Assembly (NCBI GenBank): GCA_016788635.1
Contig: JAEUSU010000008.1
Coordinates: forward strand, 310,001 to 374,000
From: Flavobacteriales bacterium
GTDB taxonomy: Bacteria > Bacteroidota > Bacteroidia > Flavobacteriales_F > PHOS-HE28
Length of the DNA stretch: 64,000 bases
Direction: 5' to 3'
The notes under the pieces are model-generated. The model was not told the DNA's origin and searched no databases. It saw only the letters and a program-made list of their open reading frames with translations. This document shows, piece by piece, positions 8,763-17,457 of the stretch (its first letter is position 1; every line of letters starts with the position of its first letter). Both the position numbers and the translations under genes were made by a program.

Positions 8763-9202
8763 GCATCCTTACCGCAGCTGACTTTCTGAGCACGGAGGTA
8801 CGCCGACACGTGGAGGCGGCCATTGGTGAGGCCGAGCGGCTCACCAGCGGCGAGATCCGCGTGCACCTGGAGGACCAGTGCCCCGAGGACGTGCTGGACC
8901 ACGCTGCCTTCCTCTTCAGCGAGCTCGGCATGCAGCGCACGCGCGAGCGCAATGGCGTGCTCATCTATGTGAGCGTGGCGGACCATGGCCTGGCCGTGCT
9001 GGGCGATGCCGGCATCAACGCCGTGGTGCCCGCCGGCTTCTGGAACGATGTGCTGGACCTGTTGCGCAACGCCTTCCGTGAGGGCCGCCACGCGGAAGGC
9101 CTCAGCGCGGCCGTGCTGCGGGTGGGGGAGAAGCTCGCCGCGCATTTCCCCCGCCGCGCCGACGACCGCGACGAACTGCCCAACACCATCAGCACGTCAT
9201 GA
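8759..9202 (+). CDS. TPM domain protein (short)
   Basis: A 147-residue soluble TPM-domain protein without signal peptide. It begins ADFLSTEVRRHVEAAIGEAERLTSGEIRVHLE and contains RTRERNGVLIYVSVADHGLAVLGDAGIN, the usual core of short TPM proteins. The start is GTG at 8759, inside the lemA stop (GTGA overlap), which indicates translational coupling. It also overlaps the following TPM gene by 4 bp. Together the lemA-TPM-TPM order is the standard Bacteroidota arrangement. Biochemical activity is unknown; some TPM proteins have been reported to have phosphatase activity. Confidence 0.9.
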   Translation: MSILTAADFLSTEVRRHVEAAIGEAERLTSGEIRVHLEDQCPEDVLDHAAFLFSELGMQRTRERNGVLIYVSVADHGLAVLGDAGINAVVPAGFWNDVLDLLRNAFREGRHAEGLSAAVLRVGEKLAAHFPRRADDRDELPNTISTS

Positions 9203-9987
9203 AGCGGCTGCTGTTGCTTTTCGGGGTTTTGGCCGCGCTGCTTCCCACGCAGGCGAAGGATGACTGCATGCCCCCCCGGCCCAAGGACGAGACCCGTCTG
9301 GTGTGGCAGTTCACCCCTTTCCTGAGCGCGGATGAGGAGCGGCGGCTGGACGCCAAGCTCACGGCCTTTGCGCGTGAGACCAGCAATCGCATCGCCGTGG
9401 TGGTGGTGGATACGCTCTGCGGCCTGCCCGCATCGGACTTCGCCTTTCAGCTCGGCGAGGCATGGGGCATCGGCGACAAGAAGTTCGACAACGGTGTGGT
9501 GGTGCTCATCAAGCCCACGGGTGCCGCAGGTAGGCGCGAGGTCTTCATTGCGGTGGGCTATGGCTTGGAGGGCGCGATCCCGGACCTCACCTGTCGGCGC
9601 ATCATCGAGAACGAGATCATTCCGCATTTCCGCGAAGGGCGCCCTTACGTTGGCCTTGAACGCGCCACCACGGTGCTGATGAAGCTGGCGAAAGGGGAAT
9701 TCGATCACAAGAGCTACGGTAAAAAGGATGTGCCCTGGCCGGCGCTCCTCTTCCTGCTGGTCTTCGTCGCATTCATGATCTTCGGTTCCATTGCCGGTGC
9801 CCGGAAATACGCCCGCACCAACAAGGTGGACCTGTGGACCGCGCTGTGGTTGATGAGCCAGATGCAGAAGAAGCACCGCGGCAGCTGGGGTGGCTTTTCT
9901 GGAGGAGGAGGCTTCGGTGGCGGCGGCGGATTCGGAGGCTTCGGTGGGGGAGGCTTTGGTGGCGGTGGCGCCGGCGGGCGATGGTAG
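9199..9987 (+). CDS. TPM domain protein, YgcG type, with glycine-rich tail
   Basis: A 262-residue envelope protein: signal peptide (LLLLFGVLAALLPTQA), a periplasmic TPM domain (FLSADEERRLDAKLTAFARETSNRIAVVVV to PYVGLERATTVLMK), a transmembrane helix near residues 180-200 (PALLFLLVFVAFMIFGSIAG) and a glycine-rich tail (about residues 230-262, GGGGFGG repeats) typical of YgcG-like proteins. It ends the lemA operon. The tail codes the only strongly repetitive DNA in this operon (9895-9978); this is a protein feature, not a DNA element. Confidence 0.92.
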   Translation: MKRLLLLFGVLAALLPTQAKDDCMPPRPKDETRLVWQFTPFLSADEERRLDAKLTAFARETSNRIAVVVVDTLCGLPASDFAFQLGEAWGIGDKKFDNGVVVLIKPTGAAGRREVFIAVGYGLEGAIPDLTCRRIIENEIIPHFREGRPYVGLERATTVLMKLAKGEFDHKSYGKKDVPWPALLFLLVFVAFMIFGSIAGARKYARTNKVDLWTALWLMSQMQKKHRGSWGGFSGGGGFGGGGGFGGFGGGGFGGGGAGGRW

Positions 9988-10047
9988 TCTTGAGCAAGGC
10001 CACATTCCCCATTTTCGCACTCCGGTCTGTTCTGTTCTGCCGATCAC

Positions 10048-10079
10048 CACATTCCCACATCCTCACAATTCCACATTTT
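10048..10079 (+). repeat. Degenerate 8-nt tandem repeat (cacattcc type)
   Basis: Four units in exact 8-nt register: cacattcc (10048), cacatcct (10056), cacaattc (10064) and cacatttt (10072). A weaker related stretch starts at 10001 (cacattcc, then ccattttc). The array runs into the TTG start codon of the following gene. Confidence 0.5.
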
Positions 10080-10821
10080 GAGCTACGGTAAATGGATCGG
10101 TGGTAGCCTGGGTTGGGCCTTTGGTGGTCCCATCGGCGGCCTGGTGGGCTTTGCCCTCGGTGCCCTGATGGACGGCATGCGTGGGGGGGAAGCCTCGGAG
10201 ACACGTTACATCCCCCCGCCCCGGCAGCAAGCCACCACAGCGGGTGATCTGGAGCTGAGCCTCATCGTGCTTATTGCCGCCATGATGAAGGCCGACGGTG
10301 CCGTGACCCGTGCCGAGCTGGACCACGTGCGGCGGTTCCTGCTCCAGCAATTCGGGGAGGCACGTGCGCAACAGCTGCTCCTGGTGCTTCGCGATGTGCT
10401 GAAGCGCGAAGTGCCGGTACATGAGGTGTGCCGCCAGATCCGCCAGCACATGCCGCATCCCGCGCGGCTGCAGCTCATGCACTACTTGATCGGGCTGGCA
10501 CATGCCGATGGCGAGGTGCATGCCACCGAGCGCCGCATGCTGGAGCAGGTGGCCGCCGGACTGGGCATCCGCGAGAGCGTCCTCGCCTCCATGCACGCCA
10601 TGTTCCGCAGGCCCAGCAGTTCCACCGCCTACCAGATCCTGGAACTGGAGCCCACCGCCACGGATGAGGAGGTGAAGAAGGCCTACCGCCGTATGGCCAT
10701 CAAGTACCACCCCGACAAGGTGGCCCAGTTGGGCGAGGAGGTGCAGAAGGCGGCCGCCGAGAAGTTCCGCAAGGTGCAGGAGGCCTATGAGCGCATCCGC
10801 GAGCAGCGGGGCATGAAATAG
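10078..10821 (+). CDS. TerB/DnaJ domain co-chaperone-like protein (DjlA-like)
   Basis: A 247-residue protein with a glycine-rich hydrophobic N-terminus (GGSLGWAFGGPIGGLVGFALGALMDG) that may be a membrane hairpin, a TerB-like helical domain at about 60-170 (IVLIAAMMKADGAVTRAEL; IGLAHADGEVHATERRML) and a C-terminal J-domain (YQILELEPTATDEEVKKAYRRM, HPDK motif at about 213-216). This is the DjlA layout, so it probably stimulates a DnaK-type chaperone. No ATG exists before residue 32, so the TTG at 10078 is taken as start; it lies in an 8-nt repeat, so the true start could differ slightly. Confidence 0.85.
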   Translation: MSYGKWIGGSLGWAFGGPIGGLVGFALGALMDGMRGGEASETRYIPPPRQQATTAGDLELSLIVLIAAMMKADGAVTRAELDHVRRFLLQQFGEARAQQLLLVLRDVLKREVPVHEVCRQIRQHMPHPARLQLMHYLIGLAHADGEVHATERRMLEQVAAGLGIRESVLASMHAMFRRPSSSTAYQILELEPTATDEEVKKAYRRMAIKYHPDKVAQLGEEVQKAAAEKFRKVQEAYERIREQRGMK

Positions 10822-10936
10822 CTTGTCCTGCGACCGGGCATCGTGGCCGGGACCATGGTTTCCCTGCTTTCCGCAGATCTTTACCTTCGGCACCATCCTT
10901 GCCTGCGCAGGGGCCACGTACACATAACACCGAGCC

Positions 10937-11659
10937 ATGCAACGCATCCTGTACGCCTCCCTCTTCGTCCTGGCCAACAGTTTCTCCTTCGCCCAAAAGG
11001 GTGTGTATGAGGACCTGCTGGTTCTCTACGTGGACGAGAAATACGAGAAGTGCCTCGCAAAAGCGGAGGATTACACCTTGAAGGAGGCCACCAAGAAGGA
11101 TCCCTTGCCCTACCTCTATATGAGCATGTGCCTCTTTGAGATGAGCAAGAAGGAGCAGTACCAGACGGACTATCCCAAGGCTTCCCGGGACGCACTGAAG
11201 TGGGCGGAGAAGTACCGCAAAAAGGACAAGAACAGGGAGTTCTTCGACAACTACGAGGATTTCTGGGCGGCCTTGAACACCATGGCCCAGGACCAGGGTG
11301 AGAACCTCTTCGATGAGGGGGCTTTCAGCAAGGCGAAACCCTTCTTCGACAGCATGTCATCCTACTACCCGGAGAACCCCGGAGCCTGGCTCATGCTCGC
11401 GCTGTGCCAGTACAAGACCAACCTGCAGAAGGAGGGCGATATGAGCGTGAAGGAGTTCCGCAAGGCCTACCTGGCCATCCCGGACATCTCGCGCCTGCCA
11501 GCCGACCAGCGGAAATTGTTGAAGAACGCACTGATCCGCTACTCGGAACATCTGGGTGCAAAGGGACAACGTGATTCCGCGCGGGCCACCATCCGCCTGG
11601 GTGCCGGCCATTTCGATGGTGAGGCCGACTTCAAGAACGCCTTGGACGACCTCCGCTGA
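10937..11659 (+). CDS. Secreted TPR-like hypothetical protein
   Basis: A 240-residue protein with a signal peptide (LYASLFVLANSFSFAQ) and a helical body resembling degenerate tetratricopeptide repeats: LVLYVDEKYEKCLAKAEDY, PYLYMSMCLFEM, ALKWAEKYRKKD, FDEGAFSKAKPFFDS, GAWLMLALCQYK. Such proteins are common in the periplasm or outer membrane of Bacteroidota as scaffold components, but no partner is indicated here. A TACCTTCG box lies at 10882-10889, giving a leader of roughly 45 nt. A strong terminator follows at 11684. No specific function can be assigned. Confidence 0.8.
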   Translation: MQRILYASLFVLANSFSFAQKGVYEDLLVLYVDEKYEKCLAKAEDYTLKEATKKDPLPYLYMSMCLFEMSKKEQYQTDYPKASRDALKWAEKYRKKDKNREFFDNYEDFWAALNTMAQDQGENLFDEGAFSKAKPFFDSMSSYYPENPGAWLMLALCQYKTNLQKEGDMSVKEFRKAYLAIPDISRLPADQRKLLKNALIRYSEHLGAKGQRDSARATIRLGAGHFDGEADFKNALDDLR

Positions 11660-11683
11660 GCGCGAAGTGCGATGACATGGAAG

Positions 11684-11714
11684 AACGGGCCGCTCAGGCC
11701 CGTTTCTTCTTTTT
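11684..11714 (+). terminator. Rho-independent terminator
   Basis: Stem aacgggcc (11684-11691) pairs with ggcccgtt (11697-11704) around a 5-nt loop and is followed by ttcttcttttt. It ends the plus-strand TPR gene 25 bp after its stop. The minus-strand small gene's stop codon (11694-11696) sits in the loop and stem, so this terminator overlaps that coding sequence. Confidence 0.8.
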
Positions 11715-11798
11715 GCCCTTTGGGCGATACCGTTTGCGGAGGTAGGCACCGATCATCACCAGAACGGCCACCATCATCGCGGGCCAGAGCAGTTGCAT
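11694..11798 (-). CDS. Predicted 34-residue single-span membrane peptide
   Basis: A short frame from ATG (11798) to TGA (11694). It encodes a hydrophobic helix of about 17 residues (MQLLWPAMMVAVLVMIGAY) followed by a strongly basic tail containing RKRYRPKGKKKK, a classic N-out or signal-anchor layout. It lies 51 bp downstream of the MMPL transporter gene on the same strand and could be a small co-transcribed subunit. Its last codons overlap the terminator stem of the gene on the opposite strand, which partly explains the terminal lysine/arginine codons. Coding status is inferred from composition only; there is no Shine-Dalgarno motif. Confidence 0.45.
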   Translation of the reverse strand: MQLLWPAMMVAVLVMIGAYLRKRYRPKGKKKKRA

Positions 11799-11849
11799 GG
11801 CGGGGAGCTTTGCCCCAAGGTAACAACCGATGCGCTCTCCGCCGTCCGA

Positions 11850-14147
11850 TCACCTCCTGCGCTTGCGCCGCAGCAGGCCAAGCACCAGCAAGGGGAGCAG
11901 GGTGAGGTCCGTGAGCAGGGCGAACACAAGCGTGAGGCCCACCAGCAGCCCCATGTAGTACACGCTGGCGAAGTTGGAGAGCACCAACGTGGCGAAACCC
12001 GCATAGAGCATGAGGCTGGTAATGATGACCGCCTTGCCTGCCGAAAGCATGGAACGGCGTGTGGCCAACGCCAGCCCACGGCTCTTGCTCCGTTCAATGC
12101 GCAGTTTACCAAGCAGATGGATGGTGTCATCCACGGCAATGCCGAAGGCAATGGTGAAGATGATGCTGGTGGAGACCTTCAGGTCGATGCCTGTGGCGCC
12201 CATGATGCCCGCCACGAGGATCAGTGGGATCACGTTCGGGATCAGGGCCACCAGGGTCATGCGCAAGTCGCGGAACACCCAGGCCAGGATGGCGGCGATG
12301 AGGAGGAAGGCGATGCTGAGGCCCTTGAGCAACTGCGCGCTCAGCGTTTCGTTGTTCAGGTCGATCAGGAAGGCCATGCCGGTCTGGCGGTAGTGGATGC
12401 CGGGTGCCTGTTCCTGCACGATGAAGTCCGCCAGTTCCGCGTTCAGGCCACGGTGCACGTAGCCGCCCTGGTCGCGCATGCTGCCGCTGATGCGCGCATA
12501 CCGCTGTTCCTCGTCCACCAGCCGTGCCCACACCTCGCCGCCCAGCGTAGCCTGGGCGTTGCGCCACAGACGCTTCAGTTCAATGCTGTCCGTGGGCAGC
12601 CGGTCAAAGCCTTCGGCCCCGCCGTTCATCGCCTTGTTCACGGCTTGAAGAACGGTGACCGGTGAGGTGAGGCGCCCCACACCGTATCCATCGCGCAAAT
12701 AGTCCTGCATGCGCTCCATGGCCCACAGGACTTGTGGGGAGCTCACCTTCAATGGCGCATCCGCGGTCACTTCCATCTCAAAGGGCCGCACACCGCCGAA
12801 ATGGTCCTCGAACCAAACGAAGGCCATGCGGTGCGGATCGTCATCGGCCCAGTCCTCCAGCAGGAAGTTGTCCACCTTGATGCGTGTGGCCAGCAATGCG
12901 GCAAGCACGGTGAGCCCGCTGAAGCCCCAGACGATGTGCCGGCGGTGCCGGAGCGTCCACCGGAACAGGCCTTGCAGCCAGGGCGTCCAGCGGTCCCCCT
13001 GGCCATGTGCGGGCATGGAACGCTCCACGGGAAGCAGCACCAGGATGGCGGGCAGCAGCGTGAAGGCGATCGCATAGGCGAGCAGCACACCGATGGCCGT
13101 ATAGATGCCGAACTCGCGGATGGGCTGGATGCGGCTGGTGAGCAAGGTGGCGAAGCCGATGCCTGTGGTGAGCGAGGTAAGGAAGGTGGCCAGCCCCACT
13201 TCATGCAGCGTGACGGCCAGCGCCCTGATGCGCGGCAGGCCATTGCGCAGCCCTTCGAGGTAGCGCTCCAGGATGTGCACCACATCGCTCATGCCCACCA
13301 CGAAGAGGATGGTGGGCAGCAGCATGGTGAGCACGGTGAGCGGCTTGCCCAGCAGGGTCATAAGGCCCACCTGCCAGAGCACGGTGAGGGCCACCACGCC
13401 GATGGGCACGGCCACCGCCCAGCTCCGCCGGAAAGCGATCCACAGAAATAGCGAGAGCATCACCACGGAACTGGAGAAGAAGACGGCGAGCTCCACCTTC
13501 ATCTTCTCGATGTAGTGGTACTGCCCGTGTATGCGCCCGGCCAGGGGTGCATCGGCGAAGCCTTGGGTGGCCAGTACATGTTCGATGCGCAGCAGCAGGC
13601 TGTCGCTTTTCACCTTCGATAGTCCCGGTGCGGTGTGGACCACGAGGAGCAAGGCGTCGCCCTCGGTGGCGAACAGGTCACGCATGCGGGCATCGCGCAG
13701 CACGCGGGCTGAATCGGCTTGCAGCAGGCTGTCCTCGTGCCAGCGCAGCCAGGGGACCTGGAACACCCCGGCAGGGGTCACACGCGGCTCGGTCATCCGG
13801 GTGGGGCTGTCCACCCGCCGTACATCGGGTAACGCTTCCAGAGCCCCGGTCAAGCTGTCCACCCGACCGAGGAAGGCAGTGGTGAAGACATGCGGACTGC
13901 CTTCGAGGCCAACGAGAAGGAACTCGTTGTCGTCGCCGAAGCGTTCGCGGAAGTCCAGGTAGCGCTCCAGTTCCGGATCACCAGTGGGGAAGAAACGCTC
14001 GAAGTCATAATCCAACCGCACAAGCCGCAAGGCGGCTGCGAAGACCAGCGTGATGCCCGCAAGCACGGCAATGATCAGGCGCGCGTTGCGCGGGGTCAAC
14101 GTGCGTTCAATGCGGTCGACGAGCGGACGGGGAGCGGGGGGTATCAC
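11850..14147 (-). CDS. MMPL/RND family transporter
   Basis: An integral membrane protein of about 765 residues with two repeats, each a transmembrane helix, a large periplasmic loop and a five-helix bundle. Diagnostic segments are LLPTILFVVGMSDVVHILERY in the first half and FTIAFGIAVDDTIHLLGKL in the second, the paired MMPL/SSD-like helices. The family exports lipids or other hydrophobic molecules using the proton gradient; the substrate here is unknown. The frame extends to 14273 but would then overlap the divergent gene at 14201, so the GTG at 14147 is used; this start is uncertain. It ends in a basic RRKRRR tail. Confidence 0.85.
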   Translation of the reverse strand: MIPPAPRPLVDRIERTLTPRNARLIIAVLAGITLVFAAALRLVRLDYDFERFFPTGDPELERYLDFRERFGDDNEFLLVGLEGSPHVFTTAFLGRVDSLTGALEALPDVRRVDSPTRMTEPRVTPAGVFQVPWLRWHEDSLLQADSARVLRDARMRDLFATEGDALLLVVHTAPGLSKVKSDSLLLRIEHVLATQGFADAPLAGRIHGQYHYIEKMKVELAVFFSSSVVMLSLFLWIAFRRSWAVAVPIGVVALTVLWQVGLMTLLGKPLTVLTMLLPTILFVVGMSDVVHILERYLEGLRNGLPRIRALAVTLHEVGLATFLTSLTTGIGFATLLTSRIQPIREFGIYTAIGVLLAYAIAFTLLPAILVLLPVERSMPAHGQGDRWTPWLQGLFRWTLRHRRHIVWGFSGLTVLAALLATRIKVDNFLLEDWADDDPHRMAFVWFEDHFGGVRPFEMEVTADAPLKVSSPQVLWAMERMQDYLRDGYGVGRLTSPVTVLQAVNKAMNGGAEGFDRLPTDSIELKRLWRNAQATLGGEVWARLVDEEQRYARISGSMRDQGGYVHRGLNAELADFIVQEQAPGIHYRQTGMAFLIDLNNETLSAQLLKGLSIAFLLIAAILAWVFRDLRMTLVALIPNVIPLILVAGIMGATGIDLKVSTSIIFTIAFGIAVDDTIHLLGKLRIERSKSRGLALATRRSMLSAGKAVIITSLMLYAGFATLVLSNFASVYYMGLLVGLTLVFALLTDLTLLPLLVLGLLRRKRRR

Positions 14148-14185
14148 AGGCTGCGGCGAAGGTCGGGCACGGAAGGCGATGCGGT

Positions 14186-14193
14186 TACCTTTG
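14186..14193 (+). promoter_or_regulatory. -7 box TACCTTTG
   Basis: A perfect TAnnTTTG match ending 7 nt before the ATG at 14201 of the WG-repeat gene. This predicts an almost leaderless transcript and supports that start. Confidence 0.55.
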
Positions 14194-14200
14194 GCCGCCG

Positions 14201-16339
14201 ATGCGCAACGTTCTGCGGGGTCTGCTTGTTCTGCTCGCACTGTCCCCATTCGACCGGGCTGTGGCAGGTCCATTGGACAAGGCGTTCGAGGCGCTCCGGG
14301 TCCACAACTACTTTCTGGCGCGCGAGATCTTCCAGAAACAGGTGCGCAAGTACCCCGCGGCGTCCTGGTACGGGCTCAGTGTCATCGCCGGGCGGAACGA
14401 CAATCCCTTTTATCAGATCGATTCAGCGCATGCCTGCATCCTGCGCGCCGATGCGTCCTACACCGTTACACCCGATAAGCAACGCATATACCTGAAGCGC
14501 TACGGGGTGGATGAGGAGGCCATTCGTGCCCAGACGGTCCACGTGCATGCGGTGGCCTGGGAGCGCGCGCAGAAGCAGGGCGACATCGCTGCCTATGCGG
14601 ATTACCTGGAACGTTTCCCACGTAGTGAGCAGGCTGCGGAAGCACGGCTGTTGCGCGACCAGCTTGCTTTTCTGGAGGCAAGGAACGTGAACTCCGCTCA
14701 GGCGTACGCGGATTTCATGGCCCGCTATCCCAGTGCGCGCGAGGTGTATGAGGCGCGCAACCGTTTTGAGGAAGCGCAATACCGCGAGGCGGTGCCGGAC
14801 CGTACGGTAGAGCAGTACATGGTCTTCATCAAGCGCCACCCGGAGAATCCTTATGTGCGGCAGGCCGAGGACGACGTGTACGCACTGGTGACCCAACCCC
14901 GCACCCCGGCGAGCTACCGCCGCTTCATTCGCGAGCATCCCGGCAACCACCGCATCGATGATGCCTGGCGCGACCTGTACACCGTGAGCACGAAGGACCT
15001 GAGCGCGCAGGCCATCACGGCCTTTCTGAAGGAGAACCCGGACTACCCATACATCGACGAACTACTGGAGGATTACAAGACCGCAAGCCTGGTGCTCTAC
15101 CCGTTCCAGCGGGAAGGCAAGTGGGGCTTTATCGATGACAAGGGAGTGGAGCGCATCAAAGCTTACTACGACTGGGTGGAGCCCTTTTCAAAGGCGCAGG
15201 CATTGGTGGGTTTGAACGATCAGGAAGGCACCATCAACAAGGCCGGAAAGGAGGTGGTGCCCGTGCAGTACGAGCACGTGAACGACCTCTCCGAAGGACT
15301 GGCGGTGGTGGAAGGTGGTGGCCGGATGGGGGCGGTGGACCTGCGCGGCGTGGAAGTGATCCCCTTGCGCTTTGAGGAACTGGGTGAGTTCTCCGGTGGC
15401 CTGGCCTATGCCCGAGTGAACGGCAGGTACGGCTATGTCGATGTCCACGGCGAGCTGCGCATACCGGCGGAATTCACCATGGTCACCAGCTTCCGGAACG
15501 GACTGGCGGTGGTGGAGAAGGATGGCCGCAGCGGGGTGATCGATACGCGTGGCCGCGTCACTGTGCCGTTGGAGTATGACTGGGTGGAGGGCTTCGATCT
15601 GGCCGTGTCCCGCGTGAGGCGCGATGGGCTGTCCGGCCTCATCAGTCCTTTCGGCGACCAGCTGATCCCCTGTACGCTCAACTTCCTGGGGCCCTTCCGC
15701 GACAGCCTGGCACTGGCGGTGACGGGCGCCAGGTGTGGCTACGTGGACATGGCCGGCCGATGGGTGATACCTGCCGATTACGACGCACCGGATGGTGTGG
15801 CCGCATGGGGCGACTTCCACAATGGAGCGGCGCGCGTGCGTTCCAGCGGGAAGTTCTGCCTGGTAGACCGGCGCGGCACGCGCGTGCTGCCCTGCCAGTT
15901 CGCGGAGATCGGCTTGCCGTCAGGGTATTTGATACCCGTGCGGAAAAAGACGAAATGGGGTTTTGTGGACCGCAGGAACACCTACGTGGTGGCCGAGAAG
16001 TACGATATGGCCTGGGAGATGAACGAGGGCCTGGCGCGCGTGCGGAATGGAAATTCGTATGGGCTGGTGGACAGCACCGGACGCGAGGTGGTGCCCGTGC
16101 GGTACAGCGCATTGCAACAGGTGCGGTCCGGCATCGTGGCCGCCGAACGCGATGGCTTCCACGGCGCACTGAACGCACGCACCGGACAGGAGGTGTTACC
16201 CTTCCGTTACACGGGAGTGGCCTTCATGGACGAGCGCACGTTGCGCGTGGAGCAGGGTGATAAGCTCGCCTACTTCCGGATCGATGCAGGGCGCTTCCTG
16301 TACCAGGATCCCGGGTTCGCGGAGCATTCAGCTCCCTGA
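14201..16339 (+). CDS. Secreted WG-repeat (KWG) protein with helical N-terminal region
   Basis: A 712-residue protein with a signal peptide (LLVLLALSPFDRAVA). Residues 30-300 contain TPR-like helical pairs with recurring Y-x-x-F/Y-x-x-x-x-P-x elements (YADYLERFPRS, YADFMARYPSA, YMVFIKRHPEN, YRRFIREHPGN). From about 300 to 690 there are roughly ten WG repeats (KWGFIDDKG, RYGYVDVHG, RSGVIDTRG, KWGFVDRRN, SYGLVDSTG), a repeat family common in Bacteroidota and predicted to form extended beta-structures. Function unknown; likely a surface or periplasmic binding scaffold. A strong -7 box directly precedes the ATG. Confidence 0.88.
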   Translation: MRNVLRGLLVLLALSPFDRAVAGPLDKAFEALRVHNYFLAREIFQKQVRKYPAASWYGLSVIAGRNDNPFYQIDSAHACILRADASYTVTPDKQRIYLKRYGVDEEAIRAQTVHVHAVAWERAQKQGDIAAYADYLERFPRSEQAAEARLLRDQLAFLEARNVNSAQAYADFMARYPSAREVYEARNRFEEAQYREAVPDRTVEQYMVFIKRHPENPYVRQAEDDVYALVTQPRTPASYRRFIREHPGNHRIDDAWRDLYTVSTKDLSAQAITAFLKENPDYPYIDELLEDYKTASLVLYPFQREGKWGFIDDKGVERIKAYYDWVEPFSKAQALVGLNDQEGTINKAGKEVVPVQYEHVNDLSEGLAVVEGGGRMGAVDLRGVEVIPLRFEELGEFSGGLAYARVNGRYGYVDVHGELRIPAEFTMVTSFRNGLAVVEKDGRSGVIDTRGRVTVPLEYDWVEGFDLAVSRVRRDGLSGLISPFGDQLIPCTLNFLGPFRDSLALAVTGARCGYVDMAGRWVIPADYDAPDGVAAWGDFHNGAARVRSSGKFCLVDRRGTRVLPCQFAEIGLPSGYLIPVRKKTKWGFVDRRNTYVVAEKYDMAWEMNEGLARVRNGNSYGLVDSTGREVVPVRYSALQQVRSGIVAAERDGFHGALNARTGQEVLPFRYTGVAFMDERTLRVEQGDKLAYFRIDAGRFLYQDPGFAEHSAP

Positions 16340-16398
16340 TCCGCGTGACCTTGACGATCTCATTTCCTTGTTGATCGGCCGCCGGGCACCGGGTCGGC

Positions 16399-16406
16399 TA
16401 ATTTCG
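16399..16406 (+). promoter_or_regulatory. -7 box TAATTTCG
   Basis: Matches TAnnTTCG and ends 7 nt before the ATG at 16414 of the adenylyl cyclase gene. Confidence 0.5.
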
Positions 16407-16413
16407 TGGCCGC

Positions 16414-17457
16414 ATGCGCTCGGCCATCACCCGGTACAAGCTGCGCAAACTGTTGAAGTATGCGCTGGTCACCTTTGCTGTGGCCTGGGTCTTCAACATC
16501 TTCAGCGGGGAGTATTTCGAAGCGAAACAACTGGCCTGGCTGCTGCTGGGCCTTTGGACCGGTGTGCTGGAGGAGTTCCTCTTCGGCCGCCGTTTCCGCA
16601 CACTGGCCCTGCCGCTGCAGTTCCTGGGCAAGGTGCTGGCCATCAACCTGCTCTCCCTGGTGCTCTTTCTGCTGGCGTGGAAGGTGGGAAGGGAGCACTG
16701 GCTGCCGGTACCCAGTTCCGGATCGGAGACCGTGGCCCAGCTGCTTTCGCAGATCTCCTTCTACCGCTTCCTGGTGCGGGTGGTGGTGGTCACCTCCATC
16801 GCGCTGCTGGTGGTGCAGGTGGAGGAGCTCATGGGCCGGCGCATGTTCCTCAGTTTCCTTTTTGGCGCCTACGAGAAGCCCAAGGCCGAGGAGCGCATTG
16901 TGCTCAGTATGGACCTGGTGGGTTCCACAGCCCTGGCTGAGCGGCTCGGCGATCTGCGTTACTTCCGGTTTCTGAACAAGACCCACTCGCTGATGACCGA
17001 TGCGGTGCTCCGCAACGAGGCTTACATCCACAAGTACATCGGCGACGAGGTCATTTTCACCTGGCGCATGCGGCGCGGGCTGGCGCAGCAGAACTGCCTG
17101 GACCTGTACTTCGACATCCGCGACCGCATCGCCGCCAACGAGAGCGACCTGTTGCGCGAGTTCGGCGTGGTGCCCCGGTTCCGTGCGGCCATCCATGGTG
17201 GTTGGGTCATCACGGCGCGCATCGGCCACATCAAGCGCGCCATCGATTTCAGCGGGGATGTCATGAACAGCGTGTCGCGCATGCTCGGCCTGTGCAAGCA
17301 GCTGGATGCCGACCTGCTGGTGAGCAGCGCGCTGCTTGCCCGCATACCGAACGTGAACGAGCGTTTCAAGATCGGCCCTGAGCACATCGTACCTGTACGG
17401 GGCCGCCGGCGCGAGGTGCGGGTGCATGCGGCGGAGCGTTTGGTGAAGCCCGCATGA
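16414..17457 (+). CDS. Membrane class III adenylyl cyclase (catalytic residues intact)
   Basis: A 347-residue protein with about four transmembrane helices in residues 14-140 and a class III nucleotide cyclase domain in 160-340. Metal-binding aspartates are D167 (SMDLVGST) and D211 (YIGDE). The adenine-selecting pair of adenylyl cyclases is conserved as K207 and D278 (IDFSG), and the transition-state pair as N285 and R289 (NSVSRM). It is therefore predicted to make cAMP rather than cGMP. Its stop overlaps the start of the secreted protein gene downstream (ATGA), suggesting a functional pair. A related but degenerate cyclase lies convergently at 18563-19696. Confidence 0.9.
   Translation: MRSAITRYKLRKLLKYALVTFAVAWVFNIFSGEYFEAKQLAWLLLGLWTGVLEEFLFGRRFRTLALPLQFLGKVLAINLLSLVLFLLAWKVGREHWLPVPSSGSETVAQLLSQISFYRFLVRVVVVTSIALLVVQVEELMGRRMFLSFLFGAYEKPKAEERIVLSMDLVGSTALAERLGDLRYFRFLNKTHSLMTDAVLRNEAYIHKYIGDEVIFTWRMRRGLAQQNCLDLYFDIRDRIAANESDLLREFGVVPRFRAAIHGGWVITARIGHIKRAIDFSGDVMNSVSRMLGLCKQLDADLLVSSALLARIPNVNERFKIGPEHIVPVRGRRREVRVHAAERLVKPA

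Noticed and set aside
9895-9978. Tandem DNA repeat rich in ggtggc
   Set aside because: It codes the glycine-rich tail normal for YgcG-type TPM proteins, so it is a protein feature.
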